DNA of 64,000 nucleotides from Massilia varians (GCF_027923905.1 NZ_AP026966.1:62001-126000), one strand, 5' to 3'. Positions 18,250 to 29,263 are shown, counted from the first letter of the stretch. Numbers and translations are program-made. Notes: a model not told the origin generated them from the letters alone.

Positions 18250-20418
18250 TCAGCCGCCGGTCCAGGGCGTGTAGTCGATGCCGCCACTGATGCTGCCGAT
18301 CACCTGAGCCTGGTTCTCGAAACCTTCGCTGAATTCCATCAGGATCTGCTCGCGGCTGCTGTCGACGATACGTCCCACCCAGTACGCGTAACCGGCAGCG
18401 TCCGGTGCGCGGTCGAGAATGTTCGCGTACAGCTTGGTCAGGAACTCGCCGTCGCTCGGGTTCGCGCCATAGAGCTTGTCGAACTCCGGCTGGTTGGTGA
18501 TGAACTCCTTGGCCACCTGCAGCAGGCTGCTGCCTTTTTCCATGCGGTCGATCCAGTAGCCCATGCCGGTCTTGTCCGACGGGCGGCCGAAGACCGCCTC
18601 GTACAGGCGGTAGACCTGGCCGCCGATGCCGTCGATGTCGATCGCCTTCCAGCCGTCGGCGAACTCGATCCGCTCGACATTGATCAGGTTGTCGGTGCCG
18701 AGGGCGCCGCTCTTGTCGGTGACGGTCACGCCATAGACGCCGCGTGCGATCGTGAAATTGCTGCTCGCGCCGGCGTAGACGACGGTGTCGATACCGCCCA
18801 TGCCGTCGACGGCATTGTTGCCCGTGCCCGGCGTAAAGCGGTTGTTCCCCGCGTCGCCGCTGAGGTTGAGCGCGCTGTTGATGCTGAACTGCAGCAGGTT
18901 GGCGGCGCTGGAGGCGTTGCTGGCAATATCGACCGAGGCGGCTAAGACGTCGTAGTCGCCGTTCGGGAGTGCCGGCGAATCGATTTTCCAGGTGCCGTCG
19001 TTGTTGACGGCGGTGCGGCCGATCTCGACACGGTCGCTGAGACGGAACAGCTGGATGGTGGTCCCGGCTTCGGCGGTGCCGCTGAAGACCGGCTGGTTGC
19101 CTCCCGGGCTCAGCGACATGCTGGACGTCGGCGTCACCGGAGGGGTGGCGTCGACGTTGAAGCTGAGAAGGGGGCTGCGCTCGGATACGTTGCCGGCGCT
19201 GTCGGTCGCGGTCGCGTACACCGAATAGCCGCGTCCGTCGGGGAACCTGTTGCCGACGATGCTGAAGACGCCGCTGGCGTCGGTGCGGCCTTCGGCAATG
19301 ACCTGGTCGTTGTAATACACCCGCACCACGGCATTCGGTTCCACCTGGCCGGTGAAGACCGGGGTGGCGCCGGTCGGCAGGTAGTCGGCGGCATTCTTGC
19401 GCACGGTCAGCACCGGCGCCGGGGGCGCCACGGTATCGGCCGTCAACTGGGAGCGCTGGTACTGCCCATCGGTGAAGGCGAGCAGTTCGATGTTGGTGAG
19501 CGTGACGGTGCCCAGGGTCGCATGGGACGCGATCAGGCTGCCATTGGCGTTCTCGCTGAAGCTGTATTCGCTGCGGCCGCGGCTGAACACGACCGTGTCG
19601 GTCCCGCCCCCGCCGTCGACGACGTCATTGCCGCCGAGGAGGACGATGCGGTCGTTGCCGGCCGAGCCGGTGATGCGGTCAGCCCCGGTCGTGCCGGTGA
19701 TGTAGCGCCCGTCTGCGTTGATGCCGAGCGCGCCGCCCAGGCCATCGCCGCCGTACAGCCAGTTCAGCGCGGCGATGTCGTAGGGGCTGAAGGTGCTGTA
19801 CGGGCCGCCGGCATCCGTGTACGACATGATCGTGTTGCCGGTGTTGTCCTGCTGGAACGGGAGATGGATGTGATCCTGCTCGTCCCCTTCGTGGAAGGGG
19901 TGCTTCAGGCCAAGCGCATGGCCCAGTTCGTGCAGCAGGGTCTGGTAACCCTGGCTGCCCGGCAACGGATTGCTGTTCTGCGCCTTCCATTCCACGTTAT
20001 CGAGATAGACGTAGGCATCCGGCTTGTAGCCGACGACGTTGTTGCCGATGTAGGAATACGCGCCATTCCAGCTGCACAGGCCGGTCGTCTGGCTGCCGTC
20101 GAGGTCGAGGTTCGCCAGGTGGATCTGGGCATTGCTGCCGTTCGTGGTTTCGACGAACTGGATGCCGGTCACCTGCTGCAGGTAGGAGAAAGCGGTGCGC
20201 GCAGCGGTTTGCTGGCTGGTATTGAACACAGCCTGTCCGGTCACCGCCCTACCCGTGCTCTGGTTCACCTCGTTGCCGGACGAGATGTCGAAGGTGTAGT
20301 AAATCGTGTTCGGCGTCACGCCGATCATGTAGTTCCAGTCGGGGCCGATATCGAGCAGCGCATCGATGTGATTCAGCCCGGAATGGGGCGTAATGGTCAG
20401 GTCGGTAACGGTTGCCAT
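18250..20418 (-). CDS. Secreted metzincin (M10 serralysin-like) protease with Ig-like, RTX-type and DUF4214 regions
   Basis: A 722-residue protein. Residues about 20-225 form a metzincin peptidase: HELGHALGLKH at 163-173 and Met-turn MSYT at 198-201. Next come an RTX-like stretch (GSAGNDRIVLLGGNDVVDGG, about 240), two bacterial Ig-like domains (each with FTGQVEP or FSGTAEAG cores, about 330-530), a second RTX-like stretch (LSGDAGNNRF) and a C-terminal DUF4214 domain (YRLYEAVFGRPSD...). There is no Sec signal peptide, which fits type I secretion, but no type I exporter genes lie in this window. The start MATVTDL (20418) is preferred over the frame opening at 20493; neither has a good Shine-Dalgarno. 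The C-terminal GGIDYTPWTGG may be part of the secretion signal. Confidence 0.87.
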   Translation of the reverse strand: MATVTDLTITPHSGLNHIDALLDIGPDWNYMIGVTPNTIYYTFDISSGNEVNQSTGRAVTGQAVFNTSQQTAARTAFSYLQQVTGIQFVETTNGSNAQIHLANLDLDGSQTTGLCSWNGAYSYIGNNVVGYKPDAYVYLDNVEWKAQNSNPLPGSQGYQTLLHELGHALGLKHPFHEGDEQDHIHLPFQQDNTGNTIMSYTDAGGPYSTFSPYDIAALNWLYGGDGLGGALGINADGRYITGTTGADRITGSAGNDRIVLLGGNDVVDGGGGTDTVVFSRGRSEYSFSENANGSLIASHATLGTVTLTNIELLAFTDGQYQRSQLTADTVAPPAPVLTVRKNAADYLPTGATPVFTGQVEPNAVVRVYYNDQVIAEGRTDASGVFSIVGNRFPDGRGYSVYATATDSAGNVSERSPLLSFNVDATPPVTPTSSMSLSPGGNQPVFSGTAEAGTTIQLFRLSDRVEIGRTAVNNDGTWKIDSPALPNGDYDVLAASVDIASNASSAANLLQFSINSALNLSGDAGNNRFTPGTGNNAVDGMGGIDTVVYAGASSNFTIARGVYGVTVTDKSGALGTDNLINVERIEFADGWKAIDIDGIGGQVYRLYEAVFGRPSDKTGMGYWIDRMEKGSSLLQVAKEFITNQPEFDKLYGANPSDGEFLTKLYANILDRAPDAAGYAYWVGRIVDSSREQILMEFSEGFENQAQVIGSISGGIDYTPWTGG

Positions 20419-20520
20419 GCGTGAAATAGTCGGAAAGTGGTTGCAAAACTCTACATCGAGCTCGCTTTCCGGAAAGTATTTCCCGCGACACAAATGAAGT
20501 CAAATAAGAATTTCAATCGT

Positions 20521-20555
20521 GCGCGGCTATTGGCAGGCTGCCAAGGCTGCCGCGC
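20521..20555 (-). terminator. Nested hairpin downstream of the Rep helicase gene
   Basis: GCGCGGC (20521-20527) pairs with GCCGCGC (20549-20555), enclosing a second palindrome TTGGCAG-G-CTGCCAA (20530-20544). It lies between the helicase stop and the metzincin start. No clear T tract, so termination is tentative. Confidence 0.45.
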
Positions 20556-20573
20556 AACGACGAGGGCGCGCTC

Positions 20574-22634
20574 TTATGCTTTCGGCATGGCCAGCAAGGC
20601 TTTCAGATTGGCCAGCCTTTCCTTCGGACTGAGCACTTCGGTTTCCTTGGGCGGCGCGTCGCCGACGTCCAGCGCCATCTCCTTGATGAAGCGCGAAGGT
20701 TCGCAATGCACCAGCTCGCCGGCGCGCTTGCGCTTCTTGCACCAGGTCAGGCGCAGGGTGCGCTGGGCGCGCGTGATGCCCACGTACATCAGGCGGCGTT
20801 CCTCCTGGATGCGGGCGGCCATCACTTCCACCGGCGCGTCCGGGTCGCCCTTGTGGGGCAGGATGCCCTCTTCCACCCCGACCAGGAACACGTGCGGGTA
20901 TTCCAGGCCCTTGGAGGCGTGCAGGGTCGACATGCGCACCGCATCCTGTTCCTCGTCCGCGCCTTCCAGCATCGACATCAGGGCCACCATCTGGGTCAGT
21001 TCCAGCAGGTTCTTCTCTTCGCCGTCACGGTCGCGCCCGCCCCGGCCGCGCTCCTTCAGCCAGTTGGTGAACTCGAGCACGTTCTGCCACTTGGCCTGGG
21101 CCGCGCGGTCGTCGAAGCTTTCATATAAGTAGTGCTCGTAGTTCATCTCCTTCATCATGTCGTCGAGCACCTCGGCGGCATTGTCGCCGCTGCCCGACGG
21201 CCCCGGGCGGGTGGCGCGGTCTTCCAGCTCCAGCAGGAAGCGGCAGAAGTCGCGCAGCGGCGCTAGCTGGCGCTCGGCCAGCTTGGCCTCCAGCCCGTTC
21301 TTGCGCGCGGCCTCGAACAGCGAGCAGTTCCACTGCTTGGAGAATTCGCCCAGCGTCTCGAGCGTCGCCATGCCGACCCCGCGCTTGGGCGTGGTCACGG
21401 CGCGAATGAAGGCCGGGTCGTCATCCTGGTTCGCGATCAGGCGCAGGTAGGCGATGATGTCCTTGATCTCGGCCTTGTCGAAAAAGCTCTGGCCGCCGGA
21501 CATGGTGTAGGGGATGCGCTCCTTGCGCAGGGCCTGCTCGATCACGCGCGCCTGGTGGTTGCCGCGGTACAGGATGGCGTAGTCGGTCCACTTGTTCTTG
21601 CGCTGGAAGTGGTCGGCCGAGATCATGATGGCCACCTGTTCGGCTTCCTGCTCATCGCTCTGCATGCCCAGCACCTCGATCGGCTCGCCCAGGCCGTGTT
21701 CGGACCAGAGCGACTTCTCGAACAGCTTCGGGTTGTTGCCGATGACGGCATTGGCCGCCTGCAGGATGCGGGTGGTGGAGCGGTAGTTCTGTTCCAGCTT
21801 GATGACGCGCAGGTCGGGGAAGTCGGTCTGCAGGGTCTTCAGGTTTTCCACGGATGCGCCGCGCCAGGCGTAGATCGCCTGGTCGTCGTCGCCCACCGCC
21901 GTGAACATCGGCTTCTTGCCGAGTCCGGTCACCAGGAGTTTGACCAGTTCGTACTGGCAGGTATTGGTGTCCTGGTACTCGTCCATGAGCAGGTAGCGCA
22001 GGCGGCGCTGCCAGCGGTCGCGGATCGATTCGTTGTTGCGGAACAGCTCCACCGGCAGGCGGATCAGGTCATCGAAGTCGACCGCCTGGTAGGCCTGCAG
22101 GGTGGCCAGGTAACTGCGGTAGACGCGCGCCGACATGGCTTCGTCCTCGTCCTTGGCGTTCCGGATCGCGTCCTCGGGGTCGACCAGGCCGTTCTTCCAC
22201 AGCGAGATCGCGTTCTGGATGCGGCGGATTTCCTGTTTATCGGTGGTCAGCGCCAGGTCGGAGACGACGGTGTAGCAATCGTCGCTGTCCATGATCGAGA
22301 ACTTGTCCTTCAGGCCGACGCCGGCCGCTTCCTGGCGCAGGATCTTGACGCCCAGCGAGTGGAAGGTCGAGACGGTCAATTGCTTGGCCTGCTTGGGCTG
22401 CTTGAGCAGCTTGGCGATGCGTTCCTGCATCTCGAGCGCGGCCTTGTTGGTGAAGGTCAGGGCGGCGATCGTGCGCGGGTCGTAGCCGCGGTCTTCGATC
22501 ATGTACGCGATCTTTTGCGTAATGACGCGCGTCTTGCCCGAGCCGGCACCGGCCAGCACCAGGCATGGGCCGTCGAGATAGAGCACGGCTTCGCTCTGCG
22601 GCCCGTTGAGGCCGAATTTTGGTGCGTTGGACAT
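20574..22634 (-). CDS. rep: ATP-dependent DNA helicase Rep (UvrD/Rep family)
   Basis: A 686-residue SF1A helicase. Walker A AGAGSGKT lies at residues 29-36, motif Ia FTNKAALEMQERI follows, motif II reads LLMDEYQDTN, motif III DDDQAIYAWRGA, motif IV LEQNYRST, motif V STLHASKGLEY and motif VI EERRLMYVGITRAQ. The overall length and the MSNAPKFGLNGPQSEAV start fit Rep more than UvrD or PcrA. It unwinds 3'-5' and assists replication past protein roadblocks. The frame is open 240 nt further upstream, but that part is not helicase-like, so the ATG at 22634 is used. It is transcribed alone. Confidence 0.92.
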   Translation of the reverse strand: MSNAPKFGLNGPQSEAVLYLDGPCLVLAGAGSGKTRVITQKIAYMIEDRGYDPRTIAALTFTNKAALEMQERIAKLLKQPKQAKQLTVSTFHSLGVKILRQEAAGVGLKDKFSIMDSDDCYTVVSDLALTTDKQEIRRIQNAISLWKNGLVDPEDAIRNAKDEDEAMSARVYRSYLATLQAYQAVDFDDLIRLPVELFRNNESIRDRWQRRLRYLLMDEYQDTNTCQYELVKLLVTGLGKKPMFTAVGDDDQAIYAWRGASVENLKTLQTDFPDLRVIKLEQNYRSTTRILQAANAVIGNNPKLFEKSLWSEHGLGEPIEVLGMQSDEQEAEQVAIMISADHFQRKNKWTDYAILYRGNHQARVIEQALRKERIPYTMSGGQSFFDKAEIKDIIAYLRLIANQDDDPAFIRAVTTPKRGVGMATLETLGEFSKQWNCSLFEAARKNGLEAKLAERQLAPLRDFCRFLLELEDRATRPGPSGSGDNAAEVLDDMMKEMNYEHYLYESFDDRAAQAKWQNVLEFTNWLKERGRGGRDRDGEEKNLLELTQMVALMSMLEGADEEQDAVRMSTLHASKGLEYPHVFLVGVEEGILPHKGDPDAPVEVMAARIQEERRLMYVGITRAQRTLRLTWCKKRKRAGELVHCEPSRFIKEMALDVGDAPPKETEVLSPKERLANLKALLAMPKA

Positions 22635-22740
22635 GGGAAAGATTTCTGCAGAATGGCCGGGTATTGTAAGGCCGTGTTCGACATCGCGCCAAAATGAATC
22701 CGGTCCTTGACCGGTTTGCAACAGGCGGTGGGCCGCCCCG

Positions 22741-23813
22741 CTAGGCAAGCGGTGCGACCGCCTTGATCTGGGCCCAGACCGGCAGGCCTGGGACGATGCC
22801 GAGCTCGCGCCGCGAGCGTTCGGAAATCCGGGCCAGCAGCGTGGTCTCCCCCATGCGCATGTGCACCAGCACATGCCCGGGCGTATCGGTGGCGGTGGCC
22901 GCCGTCACGACAGTCGGCAGCAGGTTGACGATGCTGCTGCGATGAGGCCGTTCCAGCGCCAGGCTGACATCGCGCGCATGGATGCGGCAGCGCAGGTGGC
23001 TGCCGATCGTTTCCCTGCGCCGTCCCACGTACAGAGAACCGCCCGGGAACTGCAGGCGCGACAGCCCGTCTTCCTCGTGTTCGGCGAGGACGGTATCCAG
23101 CACCACCCCGGTCTCGTCAGCGAACACCGCCGGCAGGTCGGCGCGGGCCAGGAGTTCGCCCAGCGGCCCGCTTGCCGCCACCCGCCCGGCTTCGAGCAGC
23201 ACCAGGTGGTCGGCCAGGCGTGCGACTTCGTCCGGCGCGTGGCTGACATAGACGATCGGGATCGACAGCTCGTCGTGCATGCGTTCCAGGTAGGGCAGGA
23301 TTTCCTGCTTGCGCTTGAGGTCGAGCGCGGCGAGCGGCTCGTCCATGAGCAGCAGGCGCGGCGAAGAGAGCAGCGCCCGGGCGATCGCGACCCGCTGCCG
23401 CTCGCCGCCCGAGAGGCTGGCGGGCGAGCGCTCCAGCAGCGGACCGATGCCGAGCATCTCGGCCACCGGCCCCAGTGCGAAGCGGCGCGCGCCGGCGGCC
23501 ACCCGCTTCAGTCCGAATTCCAGATTGGCGCGCACGCTCAGGTGGGGAAACAGGCTCGCTTCCTGGAACACATAGCCGAGCGCACGGCGGTGGGGCGGCA
23601 CGAACAGACCGCGCGCCTCGTCCTGCCAGACCTCGTCGCCCAGCGCGACGTAGCCGCCAGATGCGCGCTCCAGGCCGGCGATGGCGCGCAGGCAGGTGGT
23701 CTTGCCCGATCCGGAGTGGCCGAACAGGGCACTGACGCCGCGGTCCGGCAGGTCGAGGTCGACGTCCAGCGTGAAATCGCCGCGCTCGATGCAGAACCGG
23801 GCGTGCAGGCCGT

Positions 23814-23817
<4 letters not shown>
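22741..23817 (-). CDS. modC: Molybdenum ABC transporter ATP-binding protein
   Basis: A 358-residue ATPase of the molybdate importer. Walker [10 protein letters not shown] is near residues 33-41, the signature [15 protein letters not shown] near 130, and Walker [12 protein letters not shown]. The C-terminal domain (about 285-355, [24 protein letters not shown]) is the Mop/TOBE molybdate-binding domain. Its ATG overlaps the modB stop (ATGA), giving translational coupling. Last gene of the modABC operon. Confidence 0.95.
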
Positions 23818-25277
<1,460 letters not shown>

Positions 25278-25320
25278 AAAAACCCTGCCACGGATGAGCG
25301 TTGTGGCTCACAATGCATGC

Positions 25321-26127
25321 ATGGAGAACAAGGACATTGAACTGCAGGGCTCGGTCTGGATGATGGCGGGCGGCGAGCATCTCGGCGGCAAGGGACGCAT
25401 TGAACTGCTGGCCGCCATCGCCGATAGCGGCTCGATCACGGCGGCCGCCAAGGCGGTCGGGATGAGCTACAAGGCTGCCTGGAACGCCATCGATACCATG
25501 AACAACCTTGCCGGCGAGCCGCTGGTGGAACGGCTTGCCGGCGGCAAGGGCGGCGGCGGGACGCGACTGACGGCGCGCGGCGCCCAGCTGGTGCGGAACT
25601 TCAACACCATCGAGCGTGTCCACCAGGAATTCGTGGAGCAGCTCAACCGCCAGGCCGGCGGCATCGCCGGCGATGCTTCCCTGATCCGGAGATTGAACAT
25701 GAAGACCAGCGCACGCAACCAGTTCTTCGGCAACGTCTCGCGCGTCAAGCAGGGAGCGGTGAACGACGAAATCGAACTGGACATCGCCGGCGGCCAGAAG
25801 ATCGTTGCCATCGTGACGCACGAGAGTGCGGAAGACCTGGCCTTGCTCGTCGGCACGCAAGCCTTTGCCCTGGTCAAATCCTCGTCGGTCATCATCATGA
25901 GCGGCTCCGGAGAGGCCAGGCTGTCGGCCCGCAATCAGCTGGCCGGAGCGGTGGCGCGCCTGGTGCCGGGCGCGGTGAATACCGAGGTGGTCATCGATCT
26001 TGCCGGCGGCGGGTCGGTGGCCGCCATCATCACCAACGAAAGCGCCCAGGCGCTCGCGCTGCGCGAAGGCAGCCCCGCCACGGCGGTCTTCAAGGCCTCG
26101 AGCGTGATCCTCGGGACGCCGGCCTAG
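25321..26127 (+). CDS. modE: Molybdate-responsive transcriptional regulator ModE
   Basis: A 268-residue regulator from the ATG at 25321 (an in-frame ATG at 25294 would add nine residues; neither has a strong Shine-Dalgarno). The N-terminal winged helix-turn-helix (about 15-100) contains SGSITAAAKAVGMSYKAAW and the wing ERLAGGKGGGGTRLT. Two tandem TOBE/Mop domains (about 125-195 and 200-267) begin TSARNQFFGNVSRV and SARNQLAGAVARLV and bind molybdate. It is divergent from modABC and shares the intergenic operator, the classical arrangement for repression of modABC. Confidence 0.95.
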   Translation: MENKDIELQGSVWMMAGGEHLGGKGRIELLAAIADSGSITAAAKAVGMSYKAAWNAIDTMNNLAGEPLVERLAGGKGGGGTRLTARGAQLVRNFNTIERVHQEFVEQLNRQAGGIAGDASLIRRLNMKTSARNQFFGNVSRVKQGAVNDEIELDIAGGQKIVAIVTHESAEDLALLVGTQAFALVKSSSVIIMSGSGEARLSARNQLAGAVARLVPGAVNTEVVIDLAGGGSVAAIITNESAQALALREGSPATAVFKASSVILGTPA

Positions 26128-26201
26128 CGACGAAACGCCGCGCAATCGGGTACCATGCCACTCTTGTGGCGCTGCGCGCCAAGGCTTTTTGGACACTGCC
26201 C

Positions 26202-26687
26202 ATGAAATTTGAACATCTCATCCAGATCAACGATCCGCTCAACCCGCTGATCGACACCATCTCGGTCGAACAGCTGTGGCGCGGGCTGGTGCTGCGCGCC
26301 GAAAACCCGACCATGTTCGTGCCGCACCTGGACGAATGCACGATCGGCGAACGCAGCAGCGGCAGCTTCGCGCGCCGCCTGCGCTACGGCGACCTGGTGA
26401 TCGACGACGTCGTGTACCTGACCCCGCTGAAGGAAGTGCGCTACGAAGTGCCGGCCCAGGGCGAGATCGCCGCCTCCAGCCTGAAGATGATCATCGAGGC
26501 GCCGGGCGACGCCATGCTCCAGGTGCGCTTCTGCTACGACGACGGCCAGGGCGAGCACACCGACCCGGCCAACGCCATGTACGACGACTTCAAGCGCTCG
26601 GCCTACCAGGAAGCCGACGTCGACACCGTGCGCATCCTGCGCCAGCTGGCCGGTCAGGGCAAGCTGGATGCCAGCTACCTGAATTAG
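26202..26687 (+). CDS. DUF1857 (AtaL-like, SRPBCC fold) family protein
   Basis: A 161-residue protein starting MKFEHLIQINDPLNPLIDTIS, with EQLWRGLVLRAENPTMFVPHLDEC and FCYDDGQGEH, which match the DUF1857/AtaL family of START-like ligand-binding proteins. No catalytic residue can be assigned and the ligand is unknown. The ATG at 26202 begins the conserved domain; an upstream GTG at 26166 would add 12 residues unlike the family. A REP-like inverted repeat starts at its stop codon and separates it from the convergent flavoprotein gene. Confidence 0.75.
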   Translation: MKFEHLIQINDPLNPLIDTISVEQLWRGLVLRAENPTMFVPHLDECTIGERSSGSFARRLRYGDLVIDDVVYLTPLKEVRYEVPAQGEIAASSLKMIIEAPGDAMLQVRFCYDDGQGEHTDPANAMYDDFKRSAYQEADVDTVRILRQLAGQGKLDASYLN

Positions 26688-26798
26688 TAGGGTGGGCGGG
26701 TTTCCCGCCCACGCGGTGATCGATATCGGCTCCGCTTTCGTGCTCGGTGATCTTGCTGCAAACTATCACCGCGTGGGCGGCACAGCCGCCCACCCTAC
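26687..26798. repeat. REP-like inverted repeat (GTAGGGTGG family), copy 2
   Basis: It begins GTAGGGTGGGCGG and ends CCGCCCACCCTAC, with inner arms CCCACGCGGTGAT (26708-26720) and ATCACCGCGTGGG (26765-26777). It exactly fills the gap between two convergent stop codons, so it may serve as a bidirectional terminator or mRNA 3'-end stabiliser. Confidence 0.8.
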
Positions 26799-26800
26799 TC

Positions 26801-28240
26801 TTACGTACCCGGCTCGGTATCGGCCGGGTCGATCTCGCTCTCTCCCTTGGCCAGGTTGTGCGCCAGGTCGCGCAGGGCGGTGCGCACGCCCTCCTCGATC
26901 ACCGGGTGATAAAAGGGCATCTCCAGCATCTGGTCCACCGTCATGCGCATCTGGCAGGCCCAGGACAGCGTATGCGCCAGATGCTCGGCGCGCGGCGCGA
27001 TCATCTCGGCGCCCAGGAAGCGGCGCGAGCCGTATTCCGCATACACCCGCAGCATCCCCTTGTTCTGCAACATCACCCGGCTGCGGCCCTGGTTCGCGAA
27101 CGCTACCTGCCCGACCGCGAACTTGCGCTTGCCCCCTTCGCATAGGCTGCGGTAGTTCGCGCCCAGGGTAGCGATGTTCGGGTCGGTGAAGGCCACCGCG
27201 ATCGGCGTGCGGCGCAATCCCGGACGCACGTCCGGATAGCGGCCCGCGTTGTCCCCCGCGATCTTGCCGTGGTCGGCCGCGTCGTGCAGCAGCGGGCGCT
27301 CGTTGTTGGCGTCGCCGGCGATGAAGATGTGGCTGGTCCCGCATTGCATGGTGCGGACGTCGAACAGCGGGATGCCGTCCGGGCCGCGCTCCAGCCCCGT
27401 GTGCTCCAGCCCGATGTCGTGCACGTTGGGCGTGCGGCCGGCCGCCATCAGCACGACCTGGAAACGTTCGGTCTTCTCTTCGCCGAGGGCGTCGCTGTAG
27501 CGCAATGCCACTTCGTCTCCCTCCTGCACCGCGCCCGTCACCTTCGACTGGAACTGGATGTCGAGTTCCTCGGTGAGCACGCGGGTGGCGCTGCGCAGCA
27601 CTTCCGGGTCGCTCAGGTGGGCGATGCTGCCGCCGCGCGCGAACAGCTTCACGCGCACGCCCAGGCGGTGCAGGGCCTGGCCCAGCTCCAGGCCGATCAC
27701 GCCGGTGCCGATCACGGCCACCGACTTCGGCAGCTCGTCCCAGTAGAACACGTCGTCGGAGGTAGCGATGCCGGGGCCGACGTTCTCCAGCACGGGCAGG
27801 CGCAGCGGCGTGGAGCCGGTGGCGATGACGACGCGGCCGGCGGTGACTTCGGTGTGATCGTCCACGAGCAGGGTATGCGGGCCGGTGAAGCGCGCATGGC
27901 CGCGCAGCTTGTCTGCGTCATCGAAGGACTCGACGCTTTCCAGCACGAAGCCCACGAAGCGGTCGCGCTCGCGCCGCACGCGCTCCATCACGGCGCGGCC
28001 ATCGATGCGGACGTCGCCCGCGTGCACGCCGAAGGGCGCGCTGTGCTGCATCACATGCGCGGCCTCGCTTGCGGCGATCAGGAGCTTGCTCGGCATGCAG
28101 CCGACCCGTGCGCAGGTGGTGCCATAGTGGCTGCTTTCGATGACCGCCACCCGGGCTCCTTGCGCCTTCGCCGCCCGATAGGCCGTCATGCCGGCGGTGC
28201 CGGTGCCGATGATGGCGACATCCACATCCAGTTTGTTCAT
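26801..28240 (-). CDS. Lipoamide-dehydrogenase-like pyridine nucleotide-disulfide oxidoreductase
   Basis: A 479-residue class I flavoprotein disulfide reductase. The FAD motif VAIIGTGTAGMTAYRAAK is at the N-terminus, the redox-active CARVGC (CxxxxC) near residues 44-49, the NAD motif VAVIGTGVIGLELGQAL near 173 and the second FAD motif HIFIAGDANNERP. The C-terminal dimer interface keeps the base motif as HPVIEE instead of the canonical HPT-SE. No pyruvate or 2-oxoglutarate dehydrogenase genes adjoin, so this is probably not the main E3; it may be a mercuric-reductase-like or other thiol oxidoreductase without the N-terminal metal-binding domain. Confidence 0.87.
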   Translation of the reverse strand: MNKLDVDVAIIGTGTAGMTAYRAAKAQGARVAVIESSHYGTTCARVGCMPSKLLIAASEAAHVMQHSAPFGVHAGDVRIDGRAVMERVRRERDRFVGFVLESVESFDDADKLRGHARFTGPHTLLVDDHTEVTAGRVVIATGSTPLRLPVLENVGPGIATSDDVFYWDELPKSVAVIGTGVIGLELGQALHRLGVRVKLFARGGSIAHLSDPEVLRSATRVLTEELDIQFQSKVTGAVQEGDEVALRYSDALGEEKTERFQVVLMAAGRTPNVHDIGLEHTGLERGPDGIPLFDVRTMQCGTSHIFIAGDANNERPLLHDAADHGKIAGDNAGRYPDVRPGLRRTPIAVAFTDPNIATLGANYRSLCEGGKRKFAVGQVAFANQGRSRVMLQNKGMLRVYAEYGSRRFLGAEMIAPRAEHLAHTLSWACQMRMTVDQMLEMPFYHPVIEEGVRTALRDLAHNLAKGESEIDPADTEPGT

Positions 28241-28353
28241 CGTCTTCTCCGGGTCTCTCTACAGATGATGACGAAACGATACGCGATTTTCAGCCGGACC
28301 GCCGGAACCGGGCCAATGTGCCACCATGATCGCCTGTCACCATGGGAGGGCGA

Positions 28354-29220
28354 ATGTTGGAACCGATCAGGGAGCTGCTGCGCCCGCCTCCCGGCATGGC
28401 CTTCGACTTCAGCCAGCCGGCGGGCGAGCCGGCGCTCGCTCCGCGCGACGGCATCGCCTGGCGGGTGTTCGCCAATCCGGTGGTCCTGTTCGTGGGCGGA
28501 GTGGCGGCGGTGCTGCTCGAGCTGAGCGAGCCCTCGGTGCGCTCCGGCGTGTGGGACCAGGGCGGCTTCCGGCAGGACCCGGTCATGCGCCTGCGCCGCA
28601 CCGGCTTCGCGGCCATGATGACCGTCTACGGGCCACGCTCGGCGGCCGAGCGGATGATCGCGCGCGTGGTACGCATGCATGAGCGGGTGCGGGGCACGAC
28701 GCCCGCGGGCCTGCCCTACCGCGCCAACGACCCGCGCCTGCTCGACTGGGTGCAGGCCACCGCCGCCTTCGGCTTCACCGAAGCCTACCACCGCTACCTG
28801 CGGCCCCTGTCGGCGCTCGAGAAGGACGCCGCCTTTGCCGAAGGCGAAAGCGCGGCCCGGCTGTATGGCGCGCTTGGCGCGCCGCGCTCCTGGGGAGCCT
28901 GGGAAGCCTTGCTGGCCGAAACGGCGCCCCGGCTGGAAGGCTCCGCCATCCTGGCCGAGTTCGTGCGGATCATGCACGAGACGCCGCTGGTGCCGGGACC
29001 GATGCGTCCCTTGCAGCGCCTGCTGGTACGCGCCGCCGTGGACATCGTGCCGGAACCGGTCGCTTCGCTGCCCCAGCTGCGCAAGCAGGGCCTGCGCCCC
29101 GGCGAGGGGGCGCTGGTGCGTGCGCTGGCGCGTTCGAGCGTCCTGCTGCCGCTGGGGGATACCCCGGCCGCCCAGGCTGCCCGGCGGCTCAGCGCATCTG
29201 GTACTGGATCCCGAAAGTGA
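28354..29220 (+). CDS. Oxygenase MpaB family (DUF2236) protein
   Basis: A 288-residue protein with the DUF2236 pattern: WRVFANPVVLFVGGVAAVLLEL near residue 30, MTVYGPRSAAERMIARVVRMHERVRG near 90, and LLDWVQATAAFGFTEAYHRY near 128. The family is heme-dependent and related to fungal MpaB and latex-clearing protein Lcp; the substrate here is unknown. ATG 28354 is chosen since GGAGGG lies just upstream; an ATG at 28342 has no such site. It is divergent from the flavoprotein gene, with 113 bp between them. Confidence 0.8.
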   Translation: MLEPIRELLRPPPGMAFDFSQPAGEPALAPRDGIAWRVFANPVVLFVGGVAAVLLELSEPSVRSGVWDQGGFRQDPVMRLRRTGFAAMMTVYGPRSAAERMIARVVRMHERVRGTTPAGLPYRANDPRLLDWVQATAAFGFTEAYHRYLRPLSALEKDAAFAEGESAARLYGALGAPRSWGAWEALLAETAPRLEGSAILAEFVRIMHETPLVPGPMRPLQRLLVRAAVDIVPEPVASLPQLRKQGLRPGEGALVRALARSSVLLPLGDTPAAQAARRLSASGTGSRK

Positions 29221-29263
29221 ATGTCGTCTCGCTCAGCCGGAACATGAATTCTCCCGGATTGCC

